Assembly: GCF_017916325.1 (NCBI RefSeq)
Contig: NC_090169.1
Span: 1,376,501 to 1,440,500, forward strand
Length of the DNA: 64,000 nt
Reading direction: 5' to 3'
Source of the DNA: Leishmania martiniquensis
Taxonomy: Eukaryota; Euglenozoa; Kinetoplastea; Trypanosomatida; Trypanosomatidae
The position numbers were made by a program, and so were the translations under genes. Below the pieces are notes generated by a model. It was not told the DNA's origin. It made no database searches and worked only from the letters and a program-made list of their open reading frames with translations. Positions 1-9,263 of this stretch are shown here, one piece after another (positions within the stretch are counted from its first letter, which is position 1; each line of letters begins with the position of its first letter).

Positions 1-2033
1 TTGTTCTCATCACACATTTCCACTTGGACCACTGCGGGGCGCTGCCGTACTTCTGCAATCAGACGTCCTTCAAAGGTCGCATCTTCATGACCAGCGCCAC
101 CAAGGCCTTCTACAAGATGGTCATGAACGACTTCCTGCGCATCGGCGCCGGGGCCAGTGACCTCGTCACGAGCGAGTGGCTGCAGAGCACCATCGACCGC
201 ATCGAGACTGTGGAGTACCACGAAGAGGTCACCGTCAACGGCATCTCCTTTCAGCCATTCAACGCCGGTCACGTGCTTGGGGCAGCCATGTTCATGGTCG
301 ACATCGCTGGCATGCGTGCTCTGTACACCGGTGATTTCTCTCGAGTGCCGGACCGCCACCTGCTCGGCGCGGAGGTGCCGCCGTACTCGCCGGATATCCT
401 GATTGCGGAGAGCACTAACGGCATCCGCGAGCTCGAGTCGCGCGAAGAGCGCGAGCACCTCTTCACGAGCAGCGTCCACGACGTCGTGCGCCGCGGCGGT
501 CGCTGTCTGGTACCAGTCTTTGCCCTTGGCCGTGCGCAGGAGCTGCTGCTCATTCTCGAGGAGTTCTGGGATGCGCACAAGGAACTGCAGAACGTCCCCA
601 TCTACTACGCCTCTTCGCTGGCGCAGCGGTGCATGAAACTCTACCAAACCTTCGTCAGCGCCATGAACGACCGTGTGAAGCAGCAGCACGCCAACCATCA
701 CAACCCTTTCGTCTTCAAATACATTCACTCCCTGATGGACACCAAAACCTTCGAGGACAACGGCCCGTGCGTGGTCCTCGCCTCTCCCGGTATGCTTCAG
801 TCCGGCATCTCGCTTGAGCTGTTTGAGCGCTGGTGCGGCGACCGGCGCAACGGTATCATCATGGCCGGCTATTGCGTCGACGGCACTATTGCGAAGGATG
901 TGCTTTCGAAACCGAAGGAGGTGACCAAGCCCGATGGCAAGGTGCTCCCACTGCGCATGAGTACCATCGAGGCCGTCTCCTTTTCCGCTCACTCTGATGG
1001 TCGGCAGACGCGCGATTTCATTCAGCATCTCACCAAAGTGAAGCACACAATCCTGGTGCACGGCAACCCTGGTGCCATGGGGCAGCTCAAGAATAAGCTC
1101 CTTCAAGACTTCCGCGACCGCAACATGTCCGTCTACACAACCATGAATCAAGAGTCGATCCGCATTCCATTTGTGCAGGAGCGCACCGCGAAGGTCATGG
1201 GCAAGCTGGCGAGCATGAGCCTGCGGGAGGGCGAATTCGTCAGCGGTGTGATGCTTGTGTCTGGCCAACATCAGTACAGTATAGTCCACCCTGACGACAT
1301 CCCTGTGTTCACGGACTTGAGCGTGAATCGTATCCAGCAGGCGATGGTTCTCCCGCTGCCGCGCCACCGCTCACCGCTGGAGGTGTTGCAGGTGCTGCAG
1401 CGGTACTTTGCGCAAAGCAAACTGTTCGAGGATGTGACGCCACGCCAGTCCAATGACGAGGAGGTGGCCGAGGCCCATCGGACAGCCGCCGAGCGCGGTG
1501 AGACCCGAGATCCGGACACGACACTGCTCTACGTCTCCAGAGATGTCACCGTGGACGTGCACAAGAGCTCGCAGGCGCAGACGACGCTTATCATCACGTG
1601 GTACAGCAGCCACTACAACGACCTCCTCGCTGACGTCACGTGCATCGCACTCGCGAAGCTTGCCGAGGAGCCGCATGAGGCGGAGGGTGAGGACGTGCTG
1701 GTGCCCGCTGACGTCTCGGGCCAGGACCGTATCTTTCGCGTCAAGTGCTTTCACTACATGATCTCACAGTTCTATCCGTCTGTCAAGACAAACTTGTCGT
1801 CAGGCAGCTGCACCGTCACCCTTGCGGATGGTCAAGTAGCCAACATCGTGGACTGCATCGAAGTCTATTTGGAGCGCAGCAATAGCAAGAAGGATGTCGA
1901 CTACGACGCGCCAGAGGTTCAGAAGCTGAAGCAGATCTTGAAGCGCATCTATCTGACCCTCTTTCCCATTCCAGCAGACAACGGTTGGTGTGATTGCGGT
2001 ATGATTCACGGCGAAGAGCCGGTGGCGGAGTGA
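1..2033 (+). CDS. CPSF73: CPSF73-type pre-mRNA cleavage endonuclease, 5' end missing
   Basis: This is the zinc-dependent endonuclease of the cleavage and polyadenylation complex, which cuts pre-mRNA 3' ends in the nucleus. In trypanosomatids the same machinery is coupled to trans-splicing of the next mRNA. The reading frame is open from base 3, so the true start lies upstream; the family's N-terminal strand and first residues (very roughly 80) are absent. Visible metallo-beta-lactamase/beta-CASP signatures are the HFHLDH zinc motif at bases 15-32, YTGDFSR with the DRHL run after it, the SFSAHSD motif (about 970-1000) and a LVHG histidine motif (about 1050). The C-terminal third is the less conserved CPSF73 C-terminal domain and ends in a cysteine-containing tail. 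Human CPSF73 is about 680 residues, so most of the protein is here. INTS11 is the alternative paralogue, but the motif context fits CPSF73 better. Confidence 0.9.
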   Translation, partial: VLITHFHLDHCGALPYFCNQTSFKGRIFMTSATKAFYKMVMNDFLRIGAGASDLVTSEWLQSTIDRIETVEYHEEVTVNGISFQPFNAGHVLGAAMFMVDIAGMRALYTGDFSRVPDRHLLGAEVPPYSPDILIAESTNGIRELESREEREHLFTSSVHDVVRRGGRCLVPVFALGRAQELLLILEEFWDAHKELQNVPIYYASSLAQRCMKLYQTFVSAMNDRVKQQHANHHNPFVFKYIHSLMDTKTFEDNGPCVVLASPGMLQSGISLELFERWCGDRRNGIIMAGYCVDGTIAKDVLSKPKEVTKPDGKVLPLRMSTIEAVSFSAHSDGRQTRDFIQHLTKVKHTILVHGNPGAMGQLKNKLLQDFRDRNMSVYTTMNQESIRIPFVQERTAKVMGKLASMSLREGEFVSGVMLVSGQHQYSIVHPDDIPVFTDLSVNRIQQAMVLPLPRHRSPLEVLQVLQRYFAQSKLFEDVTPRQSNDEEVAEAHRTAAERGETRDPDTTLLYVSRDVTVDVHKSSQAQTTLIITWYSSHYNDLLADVTCIALAKLAEEPHEAEGEDVLVPADVSGQDRIFRVKCFHYMISQFYPSVKTNLSSGSCTVTLADGQVANIVDCIEVYLERSNSKKDVDYDAPEVQKLKQILKRIYLTLFPIPADNGWCDCGMIHGEEPVAE

Positions 2034-2379
2034 CGCTTCGTTCGATGGTCGCTTTCCCATCTTCCTCATCGCTGTGCTCCTCCGCCCAGCGCGTACTCTA
2101 ATGAGTCCTTGCTCCCTTGCTGATGCGCGTGCAAGCTTCGGTACGCCTACGCATGCGAGATGCTCTGTTGTACTCGCTTTCTACGCTGTTGTAGCGTCAT
2201 TTTTTTTTTCAATCGCTCTTCTCATCGCTCTTTCCCCTCCCCACTTCACGACCACCTTTGAAGACGCAAGAGGTCTCGAAGCGTGGCATCTCCAGAAACC
2301 CCGTGCACCTACTCTGGAGAGGGTTAGGGGATGGGGACTCCGTCCATCCTTCTCTCTCAGCTAACGCAACACCACCTTC

Positions 2380-3015
2380 AATTGTGAGAGGGTCTTCGTG
2401 ACGCTACGTCGTCACGATGTGCGGAAGTGCGAACGCTTTTACCCATCCGTGTGATGGGCGCAGCGCCTGCCCGACTCGAAGGTAATGCACCCAGCCCTTC
2501 GCTGATTCCAGCTGTGTGTGGCCTAAACCGTCTGAGGGGTGTTTCAACACGTGGCCGCTGGCCTGCTGCGAGTTGCTGTGCCGTGGCGTGAGAGGCGGGG
2601 GCGGGTAGCATTTCGGTCAGACGCCATGCTCCGCTGGCCGCGTCGGCGCATGGCTGTATGCCGTGTGTCTCTCTGCGTGGCTACTTCGCGCCACCAGGCG
2701 AGGTGGGATCGGGAGGGGGGAAGGGGGACGTATATGACCCGGCGGAGAGGCGCTGCGGAAGTTGTGAGGAGTTCTCACGCGTGTGTGGTGCGGCAGAGAA
2801 GAGCGGAGGTGTTTGCGTCTGTGTGTCTGCCACTGTGTGGGTGCGATGAAATGTTTGTGATATCTTGGCCATCGGAGGGGGGTGGAGGAGTGCCCGAAAC
2901 ATGGCATCGTATGGCCCCCGACTTTGTGTAGGGGGGGGCCATACGATTAAGTCCCTTTTCTGTTTGTGTTCTGTTCTCGCTGAAAACTCAATAACAAAAA
3001 GAGGGGAAAAAGAGA
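2380..3015. repeat. Possible degenerate SIDER-like retroposon patch
   Basis: About 550 bases of GC-rich, non-pyrimidine-biased sequence sit inside a pyrimidine-rich spacer and end in an A-rich run (about 2983-3010). Size, position in a probable 3' UTR and the A-rich end resemble the truncated SIDER elements common in Leishmania 3' UTRs. I could not match a diagnostic signature from memory, so this is inference. It could equally be ordinary UTR. Confidence 0.25.
2906..2947. repeat. Perfect 14-bp inverted repeat (hairpin)
   Basis: The arm at 2906-2919 is exactly complementary to the arm at 2934-2947, with a 14-nt loop. The stem carries five consecutive C-G pairs next to the loop. In the RNA this would be a very stable stem-loop in the probable 3' UTR downstream of CPSF73. 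Confidence 0.8.
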
Positions 3016-5563
3016 GAAGGACTTGGGTGGGGTAACGCGCCGCGCGCAAGTACACATGGCGATGGACGGTGACTGGGCTGTGGAGGAAAGCCACAGGAGG
3101 CCGAAAGGCCGAGCAGCATTCTATTGAGAACGTGTCAGATTTTGTTCGTTGCTCTGTTCCCTTCCTCTCCCTCGGCCTCCCTGCTCTTCTGTCCTTACCG
3201 CTGGGCCATCGGTTTACACTCATGTGCGCAAAGGCCGTCCCAGTCGCCGCAGCTCTTTTTGTGCGTGTCCTCTTTTCTCCGGCATCCGTGTTGGACAAGT
3301 TGCAGAGACCCACGTCTCCTTTCCAGGGCTCTTTCTTTCCCTGAAAAAGAAAACATTGTCACCGTGTCCGTCGTACGAAGCACGAAGCGACCAGGCGCTG
3401 ATACCCCCCTGCAACACACGCAACTAATGCGACCTAACATTCCCAACCTCCCCACACACACACACACCCTTTCCTTGATGTCTCGTCTTTCTCTTCAGGC
3501 GTAACAAGGCGTACCTCGGCCGGCCGCCTCCACCAACACTAACACAAACGGCCTTGCACACTATTCAATCAGGCGGCGTGTATAAAATTGGCAGCCGCAG
3601 CGCCAATAGCAAAAAATACAAAACGGTAGGGCGTCGATTTTCAGCGATGACTCCCGCTGCGCACAGGCGCTTCCAAAAACAAGGAAGGAAACGCGCACTC
3701 ACGCACTGCTGGCTCTTTTCCTTTCCCTCTGCTCTTGGCCCCGTAGTCTAAAACGTGTATTTCTCACGCAGCCATGGACTCCCATCGCACGCTGCCACTC
3801 GCTCCGTGGTCGCTCCTTCGTCCTGCTTCACTTTTCTCTACGGTCGAGGCTTACATTTTGATGCCTGCGTGCGCGCGTACGTTACGGTGTGAATAGCGGT
3901 GGGTTCTTTGGTTGTTGTTGTCGCGTTGCATATCGTGGGCCTCTACTGGTGCAATAAACTGGCCCACCCCCACTTCTCTCTCTCTGGGGCACGGTGTCAC
4001 ACGTCTACTTCGAGTGAAACTGGAAAGGCGCTACTTTGCACAACGGCTTCCCCATTCCGCATCACTTAGTGCGCGCGGGCGTCTGTATTTTTCGCATGTC
4101 TATGTCTGCGCCAGTGCATGCCAGTGTGCTTCCGATTGCGCAGGCCATCGTTTTTTAGCCGTCACCGTGGAAGCTCACCTATTTTGTGTCTCGCTCCCTC
4201 TGTCCCTATGCACATGCCATTTCTGAGAAAAGGGGCGCTGCATTGTGTGCATACATGTGCCAATAGCCTATGCGATTGTCCACGTGACGGGTGCTTTTTA
4301 TTTTAGAGGATAGCTGAAAAGGTAATAAGCGTTCTCGAGTCGCCCTCGTGCTCTCTCCCTCTGCTATGCGGCTCTGGCTGGCACCCGTCCGTCACACCAG
4401 AGCGCGTGAAGTGTCGCTACAGAGAGAAGGAGTCGCTGAGCCTCTGCTCCTGTCTACCATGCGACAGTCCTCCCTACCATCTCCCTACGTGATCTAAGCA
4501 AGCCGAAAGGTATGTGCCTTTGCTTATTTATTTCTCTTCGAGGGACACCGCACCATGCGCGGTGTGCTGGCCATCCTTGACATGACATTGCCTGAGGTCG
4601 TCTATCCCAGGCGCCCTCCCTTCTAACCCAACGTTCCTGAGAATGACTTGCGCAACCCTATCCCTTCTGCTATCTACGAGTTCCAAATCATCACACGCGC
4701 CTACGCGCCCTTCATTTACGGTGCCCCTTCCGCCTCCTGCGTGTCTACGCGCGCGCTCACACCCACGCACCCGCCGTATGAACGTCTCTCTCACAAAGCG
4801 CTTCATTAGCCCACGGTGTGCCCTCTCGCCCTCCTTCTCCCATTCCTCTTCACAGCCGCAGAGGTCGCCGCCCCCTCCCCTCATCGGCAACATCAACGGC
4901 TGACGCTCGTTTCGCATTTTTGAGGCACCCTTAACTGTATATCCCCTCTCTCTTTCCCCAACGCAACCTGAGCACTTGAGCAGCCTTAAGGGGGCTGTGT
5001 GGGGTGCGCTTCACCTCTTCTACACCTCCGCGTACCTCTCCCGTGTATGCTGGCGCCGGTTGCGTTTTGGCTCCCTCGCTCTTGACGGTACTGTTGTCTG
5101 TGGTGCTCTTGGTGAAAACTGCTTTAACGGAAACGATAAAACTAAGGCCCGATAAGCAGCGAACAAGTGGCTGTCTCACCTCTCTGCCCAGGTGCGACTG
5201 TACGTGTCGGTGCACTGGACTGTCCTCACACGCCTTTTTTTTCTTCTTACGCCTCCCCTCCCCTCCCCTACCCCTCCCTCCATCCCTTCGTTTCATCTTG
5301 TTTTACTCGTATCCCCCACCCCCGACCCTCTCACCGAGTCTTCTCGCTAACGTTCACTTTTATTATTATCAGTATCATTTGGCCTTTGTTCACGTCGTCT
5401 TAGAGTCTTCGTATTCTTGATTTTCGAGTCGGCGTCGCTGTGTGCCTGTTGTGATCGAGTCGTTGGGGTCCCTGCCAGTGGTGTTCCGATCTTTATTGCT
5501 TCCCCCACCCCCTCATCACCATCTCCTCATTTCTCGTATCTCAAGCTCGATTTTTTTTCGCGC

Positions 5564-5581
5564 GTGTGTGTGTGTGTGTGT
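5564..5581. repeat. (GT)n microsatellite
   Basis: Nine uninterrupted GT units directly follow a T8 tract in the leader region of TOP1L. Such dinucleotide runs are common in Leishmania spacers. Confidence 0.9.
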
Positions 5582-5756
5582 CTGCGGTCGTTGCGTCCTT
5601 GTCAGGTCTGCATAAACGTGAAAGGTGCTGCCTTCGCAGCTGCTCTCCTTCTGTTTTCTTTCTGTGCGCCTCGCTGGCTCTCTACCGGCCTCGCTCACCC
5701 ATCGATTCAGGTGCTCGACGCTTCTGTGGTCACGGTAGCCGTAGCACACGAGCACC

Positions 5757-7667
5757 ATGAAGGTGGAAGATGGAAGGACGGCGGTGAAGCGGGAGCAAAG
5801 CCACTCCGATGAGGAGGACGAAAACAATGAAGAGGACCTTAACTGGTGGGAGCAGGAAAACCTGCGCATCGCTGGAAAGGGCGAGCGTCGCTGGGAGACA
5901 CTGAGCCACAACGGAGTTCTCTTTCCGCCTGAATACAAGCCCCACGGCATCGCCATCCTGTACGATGGGCATGAGTTCAAGATGACACCGGAGGAGGAGG
6001 AGGTGGCCACGATGTTCGCTGTGATGAAGGAACACGAGTACTATCGCATGGAAGCATTCCGGCGCAACTTCTTCGAAAGCTGGCGCGAGATCCTAGACAA
6101 GCGGCAGCACCCCATCCGTCGCCTGGAGCTGTGCGACTTCGAACGCATTTACCAGTGGCACCTCGCCGAGCGGGAAAAGAAGCTCAGCCGGACGAAAGAA
6201 GAAAAGAAGGCTATCAAAGAGAAGCAGGATGCGGAGGCTGAACCGTACCGCTACTGCGTATGGGACGGGCGCCGTGAGCAGGTGGCGAACTTCCGCGTGG
6301 AGCCACCGGGCCTGTTCCGCGGGCGCGGTAAGCATCCGCTGATGGGCAAGCTAAAGGCTCGTGTGCAGCCAGAAGACATAACAATCAACATTGGCGAGAC
6401 CGCCGAGGTGCCCGCACCGCCTGCAGGGCACAAATGGGCCGCTGTGCAGCACGACCATACCGTGACGTGGCTTGCTATGTGGCGCGACAGCGTGGCCGGA
6501 AACGTGAAGTACGTCATGCTCGCCCCGTCCTCGACCGTCAAAGGGCAGTCCGATATGATGAAGTTCGAGAAGGCGCGCAAGCTCAAGGACAAAGTAGATG
6601 ATATTCGCGCATCTTACATGAAGGACTTTAAGTCCAACGACATACACGTGGCGCAGCGGGCCGTCGCCATGTACTTCATTGACCGCCTCGCCCTCCGTGT
6701 TGGTAATGAGAAGGGTGAGGATGAGGCAGACACGGTTGGGTGCTGCTCGCTGCGTGTAGAACACATCCAGCTGTTGCCGGACAATGTCGTGCGGTTCGAC
6801 TTCCTGGGTAAGGACTCGATCCGTTACCAGAACGATGTTTCTGTATTGCCAGAGGTGTACGCGCTACTGCAGCGTTTCACTCGTCGGAAGTCGCCCAGCA
6901 CAGACATCTTTGATCAGCTTAACCCGACGCAGCTGAACGACCATCTCAAGTCCTTCATGGAGGGCCTTTCCGCCAAGGTGTTCCGTACCTACAATGCCTC
7001 CATCACCCTCGATCGGTGGTTCAAGGAGAAACCAGTCGACCCAAAGTGGTCTATTCCAGACAAGCTGGCCTACTTCAACAAGGCGAACACGGAGGTGGCG
7101 ATTCTGTGCAACCATCAAAAGTCCATCTCGAAGAACTTTAAACTGCAAATGATGCAGCTCACCACAAAATCGGAGTACACCCGCAAGACGATTGAGCTAC
7201 TTGAGCGAGCGGCGGTGATCGCCAAGAAGAGGTCCGTCGAGGAGGCTGCGAATGAGTTTTTGGAGGAACAAGACCGCATGCAGCGCGAGTGGCTCGAGAA
7301 CTATGGTACTGAGGAGCAGAAGAAGGAGTTTGAGGAGGTCGTGGCGAGGCGTACCGCGCCGCGGGCGAGCTCTGGGAAGAAGAAATCCTCGTCTGGCACT
7401 AAGAAATCGGTGTCTGCGTCTGGCAAAAAGAGCGAGAAGGCCACCAAGAAGGCGGCCACCAAGAAGAAGAAGGCGTCGAGCAAAACGTCGGCCCGCAAGT
7501 CCTCCAATACGGCCTCGAAAAGGCTGAAAAAGGAGGAAGACGATGACATGCCGCTCATGAGCATTGCTGCCAAGACGCACAAGGCAGCTGGCGTCAAGCG
7601 CGAGCGTGCCCCCAAGGAGGCCGTCAGCGACGACGACGACGTGCCCCTTGCAGCCCTGAAGGCTTAG
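5757..7667 (+). CDS. TOP1L: DNA topoisomerase IB, large subunit (lacks catalytic Tyr)
   Basis: Large protomer of the heterodimeric nuclear topoisomerase IB of trypanosomatids, which relaxes supercoils through a transient 3'-phosphotyrosyl link. The 636 residues carry the N-terminal DNA-clamp region and the core. R314 (in ALRVGNEKG), K352 (in FLGKDS), R410 (in VFRTYN) and H453 (in CNHQK) match published Leishmania active-site numbering. The SKxxY motif holding the catalytic tyrosine is absent, because it resides on the small subunit encoded elsewhere (chromosome 4 in Leishmania, from the literature). After about residue 530 comes a Lys/Ser-rich tail, probably nuclear targeting and DNA binding. 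It ends in two acidic repeats of the form DDD(M/V)PL near residues 602 and 627. The start gives the published length (about 635) and follows a suitable acceptor AG. The missing tyrosine is not a truncation. Confidence 0.97.
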   Translation: MKVEDGRTAVKREQSHSDEEDENNEEDLNWWEQENLRIAGKGERRWETLSHNGVLFPPEYKPHGIAILYDGHEFKMTPEEEEVATMFAVMKEHEYYRMEAFRRNFFESWREILDKRQHPIRRLELCDFERIYQWHLAEREKKLSRTKEEKKAIKEKQDAEAEPYRYCVWDGRREQVANFRVEPPGLFRGRGKHPLMGKLKARVQPEDITINIGETAEVPAPPAGHKWAAVQHDHTVTWLAMWRDSVAGNVKYVMLAPSSTVKGQSDMMKFEKARKLKDKVDDIRASYMKDFKSNDIHVAQRAVAMYFIDRLALRVGNEKGEDEADTVGCCSLRVEHIQLLPDNVVRFDFLGKDSIRYQNDVSVLPEVYALLQRFTRRKSPSTDIFDQLNPTQLNDHLKSFMEGLSAKVFRTYNASITLDRWFKEKPVDPKWSIPDKLAYFNKANTEVAILCNHQKSISKNFKLQMMQLTTKSEYTRKTIELLERAAVIAKKRSVEEAANEFLEEQDRMQREWLENYGTEEQKKEFEEVVARRTAPRASSGKKKSSSGTKKSVSASGKKSEKATKKAATKKKKASSKTSARKSSNTASKRLKKEEDDDMPLMSIAAKTHKAAGVKRERAPKEAVSDDDDVPLAALKA

Positions 7668-8552
7668 GCGCGAATTTGGTACCGTGTAGGAGGGAAAACG
7701 GAGGGGGGGCTGAAAACGTACGCCCTGCGTCGCCGCGAGCGAGGGACGTGTCCTTTGCTGCGTTGTGTATGTCGCCTTTCGGTATCATTTTGCTCCGCAT
7801 CGTTGCTGTGCATAACTGCTTTTTACCTGTGTGCACACGCCAAGTTGGCGGTGGTGGTTCAGTGGGCCCGCGTGGGGTCTTGAGGTGCCCCGTGAGTGTG
7901 CTTGATTCTGTCCCTCTCCATGCGCGTCTCTTGTGTGTTCTCGAGGGCGCATTTCGTGTGTGTTTATCTGTATGCGTGTATGTTTGAGTGGCAATCGACG
8001 TGTAAAGCCCGGAGTCGGTTGCCACGTATCCTGCAGTCTGCGTGTGCTTCTGTCGATCGCTTGGTGCGTGCGAAGGTCTCGAGGTATTTTACTAGCTGAC
8101 TTCGGCTTCTGCTCGTGGAAAAGCGCGAGGAGGGAGGGGAAACGCTGAGGTTTTCTGTCTGGAGGAGAGGTCGTGGAGACGCGCGCACTGCGTGGTTAGT
8201 ACGGTTTCAGATAGTTCCATGGATAGCGCCTGTATGCACGTCGCCTTTTTATGGGGCGGGGTGGGGAGGAAGGATGCTTTGCTTACCTTTTCCTCTAGCT
8301 GTGCACCTCCCTGTCGCTAGCCGTGTGTAAGTGTACTCGTTGGCTTCCTTTGTACTGTGTGACGCGTGGGTGTTGTGTGCGCGCGCATCAATCCCTTTCT
8401 CGCTTCTGCGTGTGTATGTGTGTATGTGTATGTATGCCGTTCGTCACCGTCGCTGCTGTCAAGAGGCGAAGGTGGGGTGGGAAGAGCGCGAGAGAGGGCT
8501 GATCTCGATGACCTCCATAGAGCAAGCAAACCAGCAACTGCGCTGTAGGCGC

Positions 8553-8570
8553 TGATGTACATGTACATCA
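8553..8570. repeat. 18-bp perfect palindrome
   Basis: TGATGTACATGTACATCA reads identically on both strands. It lies in the spacer between TOP1L and the LRR/Sfi1-like gene. No known binding protein is implied. Confidence 0.9.
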
Positions 8571-8636
8571 TTTTGAGGTATCCGTGAGGAGGCGCTTGCA
8601 AATACGCTTGCGCGCCCGGCCTCCGCAGCGACGCCA

Positions 8637-8658
8637 ACTCGCATGCTTCGCTGCGAGT
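8637..8658. repeat. 7-bp stem, 8-nt loop hairpin
   Basis: ACTCGCA at 8637-8643 pairs with TGCGAGT at 8652-8658. It sits about 70 bases after the 18-bp palindrome, so this 100-base stretch is more structured than its surroundings. Confidence 0.6.
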
Positions 8659-9263
8659 AAAGCAGAGATGTCTCGTCTTCGGCGCGAGCCTTGAAATGCC
8701 CCACCTGTCCACTTCCCCTTGTTCTCCTCGCACATATTCACCTATTCCTCGACCCCTTCTCGTCGTCTTGACGCTTCTGTGCTTATTCACCGCTTGCGGG
8801 GTATTGCAGCCGGTACATCAGTTCCGCAGAAGCGGCACCGGCACGGCCACCCCGAGACGCGAGGTACCGCGTCCCGTGAAGAAGCACATACATACAAACC
8901 TCAGCAGACAAGCAAGCAACTGGTGAGCCGCTTCGCCGGCGTGCCCTCATCGCGTGTGCGTGTATGTACCGCTCTTGTTCTTTACCTTTTTCTCTCAAGG
9001 TGGGCATTCATAGAAACGGTGTTGACGGCCACAACCGCATTACTACTGCACCCCCTCCCCCGTCTCTCTCTTCTCCCCGCCTCGTCGCACAGCCATAGAC
9101 AGTAAACAGTATTTCCGACGCCGTTTTTTTTTCTCCTGGCGAGTTGTCGCGCTTCCACTGTCTCTGGTGCTCTTCGCCGCTGCTTGTCCAACGGTGGTGG
9201 TGACTCTTGTTCTTTCTACCCTCCCATTCCTCATTCGTCGTCGCCTGTGGCGTGGTGGTGTCG

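Larger units (their letters stand above)
2034..5756. other. 3.7 kb spacer between CPSF73 and TOP1L, no gene seen
   Basis: No convincing ORF on either strand; short frames here are low-complexity translations of pyrimidine-rich DNA. The stretch should hold the CPSF73 3' UTR and the TOP1L 5' UTR. It contains a GC-rich patch at about 2380-2950 followed by an A-rich run, a perfect hairpin at 2906-2947, and dense C/T tracts from 5228 to 5700. A likely spliced-leader acceptor for TOP1L is the AG at 5709-5710, after the pyrimidine tract at 5640-5672, giving a short 5' UTR of about 46 nt. Confidence 0.6.
7668..9263. other. 1.6 kb spacer, no gene seen
   Basis: No supportable ORF. It carries an 18-bp perfect palindrome (8553-8570), a small hairpin (8637-8658) and GT-rich stretches around 7960 and 8400. 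A probable spliced-leader acceptor for the next gene is the AG at 9142-9143, after the T/C tract at 9124-9137. Confidence 0.6.

Noticed and set aside
2681..3313. 210-codon minus-strand frame in the spacer after CPSF73
   Set aside because: Arg/Pro/Ser low-complexity translation of spacer with no domain; all confirmed coding genes are on the + strand.
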